A stretch of 40,885 nt of DNA from Oculatella sp. LEGE 06141 (GTDB lineage Bacteria > Cyanobacteriota > Cyanobacteriia > Elainellales > Elainellaceae). The stretch covers positions 1 through 40,885 of the forward strand of contig NZ_JADEWO010000054.1 of the NCBI RefSeq assembly GCF_015207605.1. The letters are read 5' to 3'. Position 1 is the stretch's first letter. Every line of letters begins with the position of its first letter. The notes below the pieces were generated by a model. That model did not search any database. It had not been told where the DNA came from and worked only from the letters and a program-made list of their open reading frames with translations. Positions 16,802-26,212 of this stretch are shown piece after piece. The translations under genes were made by a program, and so were the position numbers.

Positions 16802-17746
16802 TCAAGAGGCTTTGTTCGCATCAGCGATTTCATGCAATGGAATTACTCGATTGAACGGTTGCACCTGCGTGGCACGAATATCACTCTCAATGATGTCCAT
16901 CAGGTAACGTCCATAACTGCTTTTTGCCAATGGTTTCGCCAGTCGATAGAGTTGCTCCCCGTCAATGTATCCTTGACGATAGGCAATCTCTTCAATGCAG
17001 GCGATTTGAAACCCCTGCCGCTGTTCCAAACTTTGAATGAAGCTGGCAGCCTGATGGAGCGATTCGTGAGTGCCCGTATCCAACCAGGCGTAACCTCGGC
17101 CTAACACCTCGACTCGCAGTTGTCCTTTCTGGAGATAAACCTGATTCAAGTCGGTAATTTCCAGTTCATTGCGAGGGGACGGAGCCAACTGAGTCGCAAT
17201 CTCTGTCACCTGAGAATCATAGAAATAGATGCCGGGCACCGCGTAATTGGATTTAGATATTGAGGGCTTTTCCTCCAGGCGCAAAACCTGCCCTGTAGCA
17301 TCAAATTCAACGACTCCATAATGCTGCGGCTCGGCCACCCGATACCCAAAAATGAGGGCACCCTCACGCAGTTGAGCGGCATGAGCCAATACCTCAACCA
17401 GACCATTGCCATAGAAGAGGTTGTCGCCTAGCACCAAACAAACAGAGTCGTTACCGATAAACTCTTTCCCCAGGATAAACGCCTGAGCAATACCCTCCGG
17501 TTTGGCTTGTTCGACATAGCTAAACGTGAGTCCCCACTGGCTACCATCCTGCAACAGTTGTTGAAACAAGGGTAAGTGAGTCGGCGTCGAAATGATCAGA
17601 ATCTCTCGAATCCCAGCCAACATCAGAACAGACAAGGGATAGTAAATCATCGGCTTGTCATAGACTGGCATCAACTGTTTGCTCACGACCTGGGTGAGTG
17701 GGTACAGCCGTGTACCAGAACCACCCGCTAGAATAATGCCCTTCAT
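16802..17746 (-). CDS. rfbA: Glucose-1-phosphate thymidylyltransferase
   Basis: The 314-residue RmlA-type enzyme makes dTDP-glucose from glucose-1-phosphate and dTTP. It shows the nucleotide-binding [11 protein letters not shown] at 8-18, [17 protein letters not shown], the metal-binding [18 protein letters not shown] and the family end region [10 protein letters not shown]. The last 20 residues are a variable tail. It lies 30 bases after rfbB in the same transcript. Together with RfbB it starts the deoxysugar branch that feeds the two glycosyltransferases. Confidence 0.93.
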   Translation of the reverse strand: MKGIILAGGSGTRLYPLTQVVSKQLMPVYDKPMIYYPLSVLMLAGIREILIISTPTHLPLFQQLLQDGSQWGLTFSYVEQAKPEGIAQAFILGKEFIGNDSVCLVLGDNLFYGNGLVEVLAHAAQLREGALIFGYRVAEPQHYGVVEFDATGQVLRLEEKPSISKSNYAVPGIYFYDSQVTEIATQLAPSPRNELEITDLNQVYLQKGQLRVEVLGRGYAWLDTGTHESLHQAASFIQSLEQRQGFQIACIEEIAYRQGYIDGEQLYRLAKPLAKSSYGRYLMDIIESDIRATQVQPFNRVIPLHEIADANKAS

Positions 17747-17776
17747 AATGAATTCCTCAAGTGATATAGGATCTCG

Positions 17777-18856
17777 CTAGCGAGATAACACAGTGACCTT
17801 ATCGCCATAGTTCTGCTGAATCCAGGTTTGATACGCACCCGATTGCACTTGCTGCACCCAAATGGGATGGCTGAGATACCATTGAATCGTTTTCAATAAA
17901 CCGCTATCAAAATTCTCGTTGGGTTGCCAACCTAACTCGCGGTTGATTTTGCTGCAATCAACGGCATAGCGCCGATCATGACCGAGGCGATCGCTCACAA
18001 AGGTGATTAACGACGAGTAGCGATCGTTAGTAGGAACCAGCTCATCCAAAATGGCACAAATTTTTTCAACCACCGTCAGGTTCGTCTGCTCGTTGTTGCC
18101 GCCGATATTGTAGGTTTCTCCTATACGACTGGATTGCAAAATCAGATAGAGCGCCTCACAGTGATCGGTGACATAGAGCCAGTCTCGAATATTTTGACCA
18201 TCGCCGTAGATGGGAAGCGATCGCCCCTGTAATGCATTGAGAATGATCAAGGGAATTAGTTTTTCGGGAAACTGGTATGGCCCATAGTTGTTGGAGCAGT
18301 TGGTAATTAATGTAGGCAGACCATAGGTGTGAAAGTAAGCCCGTACCAGGTGATCTGATCCAGCTTTTGATGCCGCATAAGGACTGTTTGGCGCATAGGG
18401 CGTATCTTCTCGAAACGCGGAATCAGTGGGCGAGAGCGAGCCGTACACCTCATCCGTAGACACATGTAAAAACCGGAAGGACTCTCGCTGTTGGGCAGAC
18501 AACCTTTCCCAATACTGTTTGCTGGCTTCTAGCAGTTGAAAGGCTCCCAGTACGTTCGTTTGAATGAAGTCCTGGGGGTTGAGAATGGAGCGATCGACGT
18601 GGCTCTCGGCTGCAAAATTAATAACGGCACTGGGTTGATAACGCTCCAGCAGATCGCGCACCAGTTCGGCATTGCCAATATCTCCCTGGACAAAATGATA
18701 TCCAGCATCATCCTGCAATTTGGCTAACGTTTGAGGATTGCAGGCGCAGGTTAACTTGTCCAGATTGATAATGTTAGCCCATTGCTCTTTTCGCGCTTTG
18801 AGGATGAAGTTTGAACCAATGAACCCAACTCCACCTGTAACTAAAACTGTCTGCAT
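17777..18856 (-). CDS. rfbB: dTDP-glucose 4,6-dehydratase
   Basis: The 359-residue RmlB converts dTDP-glucose to dTDP-4-keto-6-deoxyglucose with tightly bound NAD. It has TGGVGFIGSN, AAESHVDRS, the intact catalytic T134-D135-E136 in HVSTDEVYGSL, and Y160xxxK164 in SPYAASK, at the same positions as in enterobacterial RmlB. It is therefore the active dehydratase of the cluster, in contrast to the paralogue at 9073-10113. It follows the aminotransferase gene by 28 bases. Its product is the substrate of the FdtA-type isomerase encoded upstream. Confidence 0.94.
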   Translation of the reverse strand: MQTVLVTGGVGFIGSNFILKARKEQWANIINLDKLTCACNPQTLAKLQDDAGYHFVQGDIGNAELVRDLLERYQPSAVINFAAESHVDRSILNPQDFIQTNVLGAFQLLEASKQYWERLSAQQRESFRFLHVSTDEVYGSLSPTDSAFREDTPYAPNSPYAASKAGSDHLVRAYFHTYGLPTLITNCSNNYGPYQFPEKLIPLIILNALQGRSLPIYGDGQNIRDWLYVTDHCEALYLILQSSRIGETYNIGGNNEQTNLTVVEKICAILDELVPTNDRYSSLITFVSDRLGHDRRYAVDCSKINRELGWQPNENFDSGLLKTIQWYLSHPIWVQQVQSGAYQTWIQQNYGDKVTVLSR

Positions 18857-18884
18857 GGTTTTACATCCTAATCGGACAAGAATC

Positions 18885-20039
18885 TTAGATAGATGAGGCG
18901 ATCGCTGGTTTGGTTATCCACGAATCAATCAGACTGCGGCGATCGGGCACTGCATCCTGTACGGCGTGTATTACACTCATACCCTCGGCATCGGTCATGT
19001 GAGGGCTGATGGGCAGGCTCAAAACAGATTGGGCAAGCTGTTCTGCGATCGGCAAACGGCTTAAATGTAATTCTGTATAGGCGTCAGATAAGTGGGGTGG
19101 AACAGGATAATGAACCAGAGTATCAATTCCTGCCTGGTGCAGATGGTGCATCAAACCAGAACGATTGGCATAGCGCACCACAAACAAGTGCCACACGGGG
19201 TCTGCCCACGCTGGCACAAATGGCAGCGTTAAATCAACACTGTTTGAAAGGATTTTAAGGTACTGGTTCGCTATCCGAGTACGACGGCTGTTCCACTCAT
19301 CCAGCCGGGTTAGCTTCTCCCTCAAAAAAGCTGCCTGTAGCTCATCCAAGCGGCTATTAAAGCCTTTCATTTCATTGGCATATTTAACACGCGAACCGTA
19401 ATTGCTGAGTAACCGAATATTATGAGCTAAATCACTATCATTGGTGGTAACGGCTCCACCATCACCCAATGCCCCTAAGTTTTTGCCGGGATAAAAGCTA
19501 AATCCAGAGGCATCTCCTAAGCTACCCACCCGTCGGCCTTTATAACGTGCGCCGTGGGCTTGAGCTGCATCTTCAATGACCTTGAGCTGGTGGCGGTTAG
19601 CAATGTCGTTGATGGTGTCCATATCCGCTGGCTGTCCATACAGATGAACGGCCAGAATTGCTTTGGTGTTTGGTGTAATTGCGGCTTCAATTCGCTGTGG
19701 ATCAATGTTATAGGTGTGTTCATCGGGTTCAACGGGAACAGGCATCGCTCCAGCATGAGAAACGGCTAGCCAGGTGGCAATGTAAGTGTTTGCTGGCACA
19801 ATCACTTCATCTCCTGAGCCAATATCCATCGCTCGTAAAATCAGGTGGAGCGCTTCCAGTCCATTGCCCACGCCGACACAGTACTGCGTTCCACAATAGG
19901 CCGCAAATTCTGCTTCAAACGCCTCTACTTCCTGCCCAAGCACATACCAACCCGACTTCATCACGCGTTGATAAGCGGCATCTAACTCGGGTTGAAGTTC
20001 AAGGTAGGATGTTTTTAAGTTCAGAAAGGGAACCTTCAT
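18885..20039 (-). CDS. fdtB: DegT/DnrJ/EryC1 sugar aminotransferase (FdtB-like)
   Basis: The 384-residue PLP enzyme is of the sugar aminotransferase family. It has [30 protein letters not shown], the PLP-contacting EDAAQAHGA, and the Schiff-base lysine K186 in [15 protein letters not shown]. Because the lysine is present, it should transaminate rather than dehydrate; ColD-type 3-dehydratases have His there. The start overlaps the FdtA-like gene by four bases (ATGA), so the pair is translationally coupled. By analogy with FdtA/FdtB it should make dTDP-3-amino-3,6-dideoxy-galactose from the 3-keto sugar. The exact stereochemistry cannot be told from sequence. The last 25 residues are a variable tail. 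Confidence 0.85.
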   Translation of the reverse strand: MKVPFLNLKTSYLELQPELDAAYQRVMKSGWYVLGQEVEAFEAEFAAYCGTQYCVGVGNGLEALHLILRAMDIGSGDEVIVPANTYIATWLAVSHAGAMPVPVEPDEHTYNIDPQRIEAAITPNTKAILAVHLYGQPADMDTINDIANRHQLKVIEDAAQAHGARYKGRRVGSLGDASGFSFYPGKNLGALGDGGAVTTNDSDLAHNIRLLSNYGSRVKYANEMKGFNSRLDELQAAFLREKLTRLDEWNSRRTRIANQYLKILSNSVDLTLPFVPAWADPVWHLFVVRYANRSGLMHHLHQAGIDTLVHYPVPPHLSDAYTELHLSRLPIAEQLAQSVLSLPISPHMTDAEGMSVIHAVQDAVPDRRSLIDSWITKPAIASSI

Positions 20040-20533
20040 AATTGCTCTCCGACGGCATTGATGAAGTCTTGATGGTTGCGGTAGTAATCAGACTCATCGT
20101 AAAAGTCGGATGCCAACGCCATACAAACCGATCCCGAAGAGAAATTTTCAATTTCGCGCCATACCATTGGACAAATGTAAAGACCATAGTAGGCACGGTT
20201 TAAATGATATTTCTTCGTTTCGTACCCATCTTTGATCACGACATCAAAACTGCCCGACATCGCTACCAAAACCTGGTGTAAGGCTTTGTGGGCGTGGCCT
20301 GCGCGTTCTGCGCCACCGGGAACATCGTACAGGTAATAGACCCGCTTGATATCAAAAGGAATGGTTTTGTTGTTCTCAATAAAGGTCAAATTGCCGCGAT
20401 GATCTGTAATCTTGGGAAGCTCAATGATGTGACATTGGTCAATGCCGCTTCGGTTGAGGCGATCGCCTGGTTTAAGACGTGGCCCAATCAATGGAACGGA
20501 TTCAATGAGCCTTTCTGTTGTTTGTATAGTCAC
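20036..20533 (-). CDS. fdtA: dTDP-4-keto-6-deoxyhexose 3,4-ketoisomerase (FdtA/QdtA family)
   Basis: The 165-residue cupin belongs to the FdtA/QdtA/WxcM-like family, which moves the keto group of dTDP-4-keto-6-deoxyglucose from C4 to C3. The active-site histidines are H80 and H82 in [11 protein letters not shown], followed by the beta-strand core [10 protein letters not shown] and the C-terminal [13 protein letters not shown]. The start is GTG at 20533, preceded by AGGAG at a good distance; no ATG gives a complete cupin. Its coupling to the aminotransferase strongly suggests a 3-amino-3,6-dideoxyhexose. It lies just downstream of the two glycosyltransferases that would use the sugar. Confidence 0.88.
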   Translation of the reverse strand: MTIQTTERLIESVPLIGPRLKPGDRLNRSGIDQCHIIELPKITDHRGNLTFIENNKTIPFDIKRVYYLYDVPGGAERAGHAHKALHQVLVAMSGSFDVVIKDGYETKKYHLNRAYYGLYICPMVWREIENFSSGSVCMALASDFYDESDYYRNHQDFINAVGEQL

Positions 20534-20566
20534 AAAACTTCTCCTTTTTTCTCTAGCCCAAATTGG

Positions 20567-21838
20567 TTAATGTAGGAGTGACTTCAATCGACGATTTGAC
20601 TGCATTGAAGTGTATAAGGTGCCTTCGATCGCATTTGCAGCCAACGCCGGAGAGTCCATTGCATGAATCTTTTCAGCAAACGCTTTGACTCGACGACGCA
20701 GCACATCATCTTCTAACAGGGCTGCGAGTTTGGCTTGAATGGCTTGAGGTGTCGCTTTACTGCGATGCAGGTGATAGGCCAAGCCTAATTCTGCGGCTCT
20801 AGCACCTGTCGCTGCCGAGTCTCCCACACCAGAGATAATCAGCATTGGAACACCAAATTTCAATGCTTTTCCGACCGAACCAGCACCACCATGCGTCACC
20901 ATTGCCCGGACATAAGGTAACACCTCATCAAACGGAACAAAGGTTTCTAGGCGAACATTGTTTCCTAGCCCTACGGGGATATCGGTAGCAACACCAGAAG
21001 CCGCCAGGACAGGGATTCCCATTTGCGCCACAGGTTCCAACACTTGACGAAATTGACCATCATCTGCGACCGCTGATGTGGTGGTGCTAACCAACACCGT
21101 ATTGGGATCGAGGTTGGCTCCATAGGGAGAATCATCAGTAGCGCGAGGCATCTGAAAGGCAGTGGAACCCACAAAGACCTGGTTCGCCTGAAGCTGTTTG
21201 GAAGGAACAAACTCGCGATAAAAGGTGACAACGTTCAGCAGTTTAGAAACCATTACCGTCATAAACTCAGACGGTGCCTTCTTGGAACGAGGCGGCAGCC
21301 CCATTTGTTGACGGATACGACGCAGCGGAAAGATAAAATTAGTGATGGCATGGATCAGCCACGGGGGTAAGGGCAGGTAGGAGAAGCCCGCAGGCAGGGT
21401 ATGGGCATTGAAGGCTCCTATCCACGTAACAGAAATGGTCACGAAGGGAATATCACATCTCTCTGCGGCGTAAGCCGCGCCAAACCCAATGAAATCGGCC
21501 ACCAGGCAATCGACCCGTTCCTGTTGAATGATGGCCTCCAGTTCCGTCACCATACAGGGAATCATGGTTAGCACTTCATGGCGAAATTGCCAGAACCCCT
21601 TAGCAACGGCAGGCAGCCACCAGGGGCGACGAACCGAGGATGTCTTCAACCGAGAAACAAAGTTGCAAGGTTCAGTCATGGGCACCACTTCGGCACCGAT
21701 CGCCTGTACCTTGGCATAATTGTTAGCGCTGGTATGCACCAAAACACGATGCCCCCGTTTCACCAAAGCCTCAACGATTGGCAGCATCGGCAGACTGTGA
21801 CCACTGCCTTCGGGCACCGTTACCAATAGAGTCGCCAT
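20567..21838 (-). CDS. GT1 (MGT-type) glycosyltransferase, copy 1
   Basis: The 423-residue GT-B glycosyltransferase is of the macrolide/UDP-glucuronosyl type. It has the likely catalytic His14 in EGSGHSLPMLP, a donor-binding C-terminal domain with VTHGGAGSVGKAL (about 316) and a PMLIISGVGDSAATGARAAELG segment. Standard family members have Asp-Gln at the position that reads Asp-Ser here (about 340), so sugar recognition may be altered. AGGAG precedes the ATG. It is a close paralogue of the next gene upstream (21914-23206) and lies directly above the sugar genes. Members of GT1 can form C-glycosides, so attachment to a tetrapyrrole carbon is plausible but not shown. Confidence 0.88.
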   Translation of the reverse strand: MATLLVTVPEGSGHSLPMLPIVEALVKRGHRVLVHTSANNYAKVQAIGAEVVPMTEPCNFVSRLKTSSVRRPWWLPAVAKGFWQFRHEVLTMIPCMVTELEAIIQQERVDCLVADFIGFGAAYAAERCDIPFVTISVTWIGAFNAHTLPAGFSYLPLPPWLIHAITNFIFPLRRIRQQMGLPPRSKKAPSEFMTVMVSKLLNVVTFYREFVPSKQLQANQVFVGSTAFQMPRATDDSPYGANLDPNTVLVSTTTSAVADDGQFRQVLEPVAQMGIPVLAASGVATDIPVGLGNNVRLETFVPFDEVLPYVRAMVTHGGAGSVGKALKFGVPMLIISGVGDSAATGARAAELGLAYHLHRSKATPQAIQAKLAALLEDDVLRRRVKAFAEKIHAMDSPALAANAIEGTLYTSMQSNRRLKSLLH

Positions 21839-21913
21839 AGATCTCCTAGTAGAAAAATAAAACGAATCAAGATTGAATTGGCCGGGTTCAAGATGCTGAA
21901 CATGGAATGTTCA

Positions 21914-23206
21914 CTACGAAGACACCGTTGATGCCAGCCTGGCAGCGTGTGTCGGTTGAATGGCTGACCTCGTCATTGAATGTTGAAGTGTGCGTTCAAT
22001 GGCATCGGCACCCAGTTCTGGAGAGTCCATCGATCGCAACTGTTCAGACAGCGCTTTAACCCGATTGTGCAGAGCCTGATCTTGCAATAAGGCGTTGAGT
22101 TTAGATTGAATCGCCTTGGGCGTTACTTTGTTTTTAGGCAGATGATACGCCAAACCCAGGTCTGCGGCTCTAGAGCCTGTCGCAATCTGATCGCCAAAGT
22201 CAGAAATGATCAGCATGGGAACCCCCATTCTGAAGGCGCGTCCGACGGAGCCAGCACCGCCATGAGTCACCATTGCTTTGACATAGGGCAATACCTGATC
22301 AAACGGCACAAAGGTTTCGAGACGGACGTTTTCTCCCAAGTCTGAGGGAATATCAGTAGCATTCCCTGAAGTAGCCAGAACCGGAAATCCCATCTGAGCC
22401 ACTGACTCCAGTACAAGCCGGAATTGACCATCATCTGCGGTAGAAGATGTAGTCGTGCTCACCAATACCGTACCTGGCTCCAAGCTAGCGCCATAGGGAT
22501 CATCGCTGGCGTGAGGCATTTGAAATGCAGTCGGGCCAATAAAAACCTGATTCTCTTGCAGGTCTGTTGCAGGAATAAAGTCCCGATGAGCCGTTACGAC
22601 ATTGAGCAGTTTAGAAACAATGATGGAAATAAACTCGGCGGGTGCAGATTTGGGACGCGGCGGCAAACCCATCTGTTGCCGAACGCGACGCAAAGGAAAG
22701 ATAAAATCGATCGCAGCATGAATCAATCGTGGCGGTAACGGCAACGCAGCCAGAAACGAAGGAACAGCATCCGCATTGGGAGTGACTGTCCACGATACTG
22801 TGATGGTAATGAAGGGAATACCGAGCCGTTCGGCTGCATACGATGCACCATAACCAATGTAATCACCAATGAGGCAATCCACCTGTTCCCGTTTCACGAT
22901 CGTTTCCAGTTCAGCCATCATGACCGGAACCATCGCCAGCACGCCATGCCGAAAGCGCCATAAACCATTAGCAACAGCAGGAAACCACCAGGGACGCGGG
23001 ACTGAGCAATTCTCGGTTTGAAACTTAATGTCGCACTGTTCAGACATGGGAACCAGCTCAGCACCGATCGCTTCTACTTTGTCCTGATGTTGCTGGCTCG
23101 TGTGTACCAGAACACGATGATCTCGTTTTACTAACGCTGCGGCGATCGGCAATATTGGCAGAACATGGCTAGTAAAATCAGGCACAGTGATTAACAGAGT
23201 TGCCAT
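21914..23206 (-). CDS. GT1 (MGT-type) glycosyltransferase, copy 2
   Basis: The 430-residue paralogue of the adjacent glycosyltransferase is well over half identical by eye along its whole length. It keeps the likely catalytic His14 (DFTSHVLPILP), VTHGGAGSVGRAF and the Asp-Gln pair (DFGDQIATGSRAADLG) that the sister copy lacks. The C-terminal 25 residues (THAARLASTVSS at the end) are unique. AAGGAGACACCT precedes the ATG. Two tandem transferases fit a product carrying two sugars on different rings, or one enzyme for each step. It is followed by copy 1 after 75 bases and preceded by the P450 gene. Confidence 0.88.
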   Translation of the reverse strand: MATLLITVPDFTSHVLPILPIAAALVKRDHRVLVHTSQQHQDKVEAIGAELVPMSEQCDIKFQTENCSVPRPWWFPAVANGLWRFRHGVLAMVPVMMAELETIVKREQVDCLIGDYIGYGASYAAERLGIPFITITVSWTVTPNADAVPSFLAALPLPPRLIHAAIDFIFPLRRVRQQMGLPPRPKSAPAEFISIIVSKLLNVVTAHRDFIPATDLQENQVFIGPTAFQMPHASDDPYGASLEPGTVLVSTTTSSTADDGQFRLVLESVAQMGFPVLATSGNATDIPSDLGENVRLETFVPFDQVLPYVKAMVTHGGAGSVGRAFRMGVPMLIISDFGDQIATGSRAADLGLAYHLPKNKVTPKAIQSKLNALLQDQALHNRVKALSEQLRSMDSPELGADAIERTLQHSMTRSAIQPTHAARLASTVSS

Positions 23207-23309
23207 AGGTGTCTCCTTAACAGAAAGACGAATTGAAATTCATTAATGCGGCAAAAAAGGTGAAACGCTCAAAATCGAAAGAGTGCAGAACAGAGCAACT
23301 CATTTCAAT

Positions 23310-24680
23310 TCAAACTAAAGCAGGCACAGTCGCTCGATGCAGATGGCAAGCCGTCACCATCATATGTACCGCTTTGGATGGCACTAAACCTGGCCCGCGC
23401 CGGATAGGTTGAACTGGACGAGAATCAATGAGCGCTAGCTGATATCGAGACAGAATGGTGAACAAGACCAGCTTCATTTGAAACTGAGCAAACGTCGTGC
23501 CAATGCATCCCCGTGTTCCGCCCCCAAAGGGGAAATATTCGTAAGGAGAAAACTGCTGTTCCAGGAAGCGCTCTGGTTTGAACTGATCGGGTTCTGGATA
23601 TACGTCTGCACGGCGATGAGCAGAGTAGATATTGGGATAAATCCACGTCCCCTGCGGCAATTCCTGCCCCATTATCTCCAGCGGCATTTGAGCAATTCTC
23701 ACCGATCCCAGCACAATGGAGGGGGTTAAACGCAGCGCTTCCTGGCAGGTGGCGCTCAGGTAAGGCAGTTTAGCAATGGCTTTGGTATCAGACGGATCGT
23801 CGATCGCATTTAATTCTTCAAGCAATCGTTCACGCACATCGGGTTGCCGATGAATCCAATACAACGCCCAGGTGATCGCCGTTGATGTGGTATCATAGCC
23901 GCCCAACAGCAAGGTCAGCAATTCATCCCGCAACTCCTGATCGCTCATTGGCTCGCCTTCTTCATCACGAGCTGACATTAACAACGTCAGGATATCAGTA
24001 CGATCGGGTTGCGGGTGTTGATGACGTTGAGCAATTTCCGCATACAGCAGTTGATCCACCTCTTTTTGCAGGCGGAGAAACCGCCCCCACGGACTCCAGG
24101 CTCCCAGATTCTTACGTAACGATGGCACAAAAAGATGGAGCGCCAGCAACGGAGAGGTGGCAAATCCAACTAATTTCAACAGTTTTTGGTGCAATTGCTC
24201 GGTATTTTCTCCTTCCGCCACGCCAAACACTACATTTAAGAGAGTGTTAAGAGAAATCTCTTGCATGGAGGTGTGGAGATTAAACGAGTTCTCCAGCTTC
24301 CACGATTTCATCATCTGTTCTGTTAGCTCGCAGATGAGATTGCCGTAGAGTCGCATCCGTTCACCATGAAAGGAGGGCATCATCAATTTTCGCAGACGTT
24401 GATGAGGTTTCCCGTCCAACACCATCAACGAATAGTTTCCCATAATGGGTCGAAACTTTTCACTACCCTCTCCAGAAACGAATGTGCCGGGAGGAGCCGT
24501 CAAAATATGCTCTAGCGCTTGAGGATGACTGACCAGGGTAAACGGTTTGCTGCCCGGAAACGCTACGGTAAAAAAATCTCCATAGCGTTTGGTACAGTCA
24601 TCCAAAAATACTGAAGGACGACTAGCCCATTGAAATAGTTGGAGAAACGAGAGCTTATGAGGCACAGTAATTAGATTCAT
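23310..24680 (-). CDS. Cytochrome P450 (CYP110-like)
   Basis: The 456-residue P450 shows the oxygen-activating I-helix LLLGGYDTTSTAITW (G260-T265 core), the ExxR motif E314-R317 in CQEALRLTP, and the haem-binding FPFGGGTRGCIG with Cys392. Its N-terminus (MNLITVPHKLSFLQLFQWAS) and overall pattern resemble the cyanobacterial CYP110 family, which lacks a membrane anchor and uses ferredoxin partners. I chose ATG at 24680 because GAGGG lies just upstream; the longer frame to 24815 adds atypical residues. Here it is expected to hydroxylate or otherwise oxidise the tetrapyrrole or its side chains. No dedicated redox partner is encoded nearby. Confidence 0.9.
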   Translation of the reverse strand: MNLITVPHKLSFLQLFQWASRPSVFLDDCTKRYGDFFTVAFPGSKPFTLVSHPQALEHILTAPPGTFVSGEGSEKFRPIMGNYSLMVLDGKPHQRLRKLMMPSFHGERMRLYGNLICELTEQMMKSWKLENSFNLHTSMQEISLNTLLNVVFGVAEGENTEQLHQKLLKLVGFATSPLLALHLFVPSLRKNLGAWSPWGRFLRLQKEVDQLLYAEIAQRHQHPQPDRTDILTLLMSARDEEGEPMSDQELRDELLTLLLGGYDTTSTAITWALYWIHRQPDVRERLLEELNAIDDPSDTKAIAKLPYLSATCQEALRLTPSIVLGSVRIAQMPLEIMGQELPQGTWIYPNIYSAHRRADVYPEPDQFKPERFLEQQFSPYEYFPFGGGTRGCIGTTFAQFQMKLVLFTILSRYQLALIDSRPVQPIRRGPGLVPSKAVHMMVTACHLHRATVPALV

Positions 24681-24821
24681 GAGTCCCTCTTGGAAAGGAT
24701 AGGGAATGGCAGAAACTGTGCAAGACCTTATAGCAGTTCTCAATCGAGTCAGCCACAGTCTCGCCAAGATGGGGTGGGAGTGTAGGGTTTGGTATGTGGT
24801 GAATGCAAATGACAATGGCTG

Positions 24822-25026
24822 TAAGAGGAGGTTTGAAACGTATCAAATGTGCTGCATTTGCCCCCTAAATCCCCCAAGGTCGGGGGACTTCCGATCCGAT
24901 TCTGTTTCAACGTCCCCGTTCGGATGAGCGCTCACGTCGAAGCCAGAATTGAGGGTTTGGCACCTGCGGAAAGCCAGAAAGGGGAGCGGTTCAGGTGTCA
25001 ATCAGCACCTTTAAAACATCCTCTAA
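24822..25026. repeat. Dispersed palindromic repeat, copy B
   Basis: An element of about 205 bp fills most of the 342-base gap between the Rieske and P450 genes. The left end, TAAGAGGAGGTTTGAAACGT (24822-24841), is an imperfect inverted repeat of the right end, ACCTTTAAAACATCCTCTAA (25007-25026). Inside are GCATTTGCCCCCTAAATCCC (24854-24873) and GCGGAAAGCCAGAAAGGGG, both shared with other copies. The right end overlaps the TAG stop of the Rieske gene. No gene is visible in it. Confidence 0.65.
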
Positions 25027-26090
25027 GTCTTGGCCAATGAGAAGGGCTGTGCGGGTTGGGTCTGTGGCTGTCTGGAGGTTTGCTCAGATGGCGGCAGTTC
25101 CCATCCCATCGCCTGATATTTTTGCCGAAGCTTGCGATAGGTCAACGCCAATGCATCAGCCGCAATATGAAGTTCTTCGGAGATGCGGGGCATCGGTTGG
25201 GGCGCTAGCGTTTCAACAATGACCGTATCTTCATGACCCAGGGCATAGTCCAGTTTTTTAGCCCAACCGTCGAGCCAGGGTGAGGTGAGAAAATTGCGGA
25301 AATACACTCGTTTAGTACAAGTGGTGGTGTCATCAATAGGAAGATAAGCCACTAAAATACCGAGCTTAATCGCAAATTTGCCATTTCCACCCACCGTAAT
25401 TTCAGCCAGGGTGACGTTCGGCAGGTAAAAGCTCAGTCGCGTTGTAAATTGTGGTCGTCCTCCCATCAAAGAGTTCAACACACTTCTTGAACTCTTCAAC
25501 GAATCATAGGTAAATGAAGCCGCAGCGCTCCAGGGATCTTCCTCAACGGCATAACGAATGGTTTTGTCTAGCGCAACTCGTTGACCAAACGACTTGCGGT
25601 GAATTGCAATGATATGGGCAAAGTCAATATTCACTTCCATCAAACGGGCATAGTTAACTGGCTCCATCACCTCTTGAGAAACGGGATGCAAGGTAGAGAA
25701 CAGGTAATCTGGAAATGTTGGCAGAGGGTGACGTTCGGCTTCGGGTAAATCACCATAAAATAGCCAGACAAATCCGTACTTTTCCTGAACGGGGTAGGTT
25801 TCAATGCGAGCTTTTAGCGGAATGGGTGTCTCAGGTGCGTTAGCCGGAATATCAATGCATTGTCCGTTTGCCTGAAATTTCCATCCATGATAAGGACAAC
25901 GGATACAGTCTCCTTCTAGCCAGCCTAAAGAAAGCGCCGCACCTCGATGAGGGCACTGGTCTTTGAGGGCGATCGCTTCTCCCTGGCTGTTGCGATAAAG
26001 AACAAATCGCTGATTCAACATCACGACCTGTTTAGGTTTAGCGGTGACAGCCGCACTAAATTCACAAGCGTACCAAAAGTTCTTCAACAT
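25023..26090 (-). CDS. Rieske non-haem iron oxygenase, copy 1
   Basis: The 355-residue oxygenase alpha subunit is of the PaO/VanA-like group. Its [2Fe-2S] Rieske site is CPHRG (about 47-51) with CPYHGW (about 65-70). The mononuclear iron ligands are probably in DFAHIIAIH (about 157-165), plus a late Asp near ALGHEDTVIVE. It lacks a membrane anchor. The first 120 residues are nearly identical to copy 2, while the catalytic domain is much more diverged. The C-terminus is Gln/Pro-rich, and its stop codon lies inside a dispersed repeat. AGGAG precedes the ATG. It probably oxidises the tetrapyrrole ring, for example on the way to oxo groups; that is inference from the cluster. Confidence 0.88.
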   Translation of the reverse strand: MLKNFWYACEFSAAVTAKPKQVVMLNQRFVLYRNSQGEAIALKDQCPHRGAALSLGWLEGDCIRCPYHGWKFQANGQCIDIPANAPETPIPLKARIETYPVQEKYGFVWLFYGDLPEAERHPLPTFPDYLFSTLHPVSQEVMEPVNYARLMEVNIDFAHIIAIHRKSFGQRVALDKTIRYAVEEDPWSAAASFTYDSLKSSRSVLNSLMGGRPQFTTRLSFYLPNVTLAEITVGGNGKFAIKLGILVAYLPIDDTTTCTKRVYFRNFLTSPWLDGWAKKLDYALGHEDTVIVETLAPQPMPRISEELHIAADALALTYRKLRQKYQAMGWELPPSEQTSRQPQTQPAQPFSLAKT

Positions 26091-26212
26091 TCTTAGCTCC
26101 TAAGTTTGAAGAAGGCATTTTCACAGTGAGCCGTTAAGTTACATTCAATGATCGATGGTTGTAGAGCGAGAACCAAAACCAACCGCTCAATGATGTATTG
26201 AGAAGGCGAATC

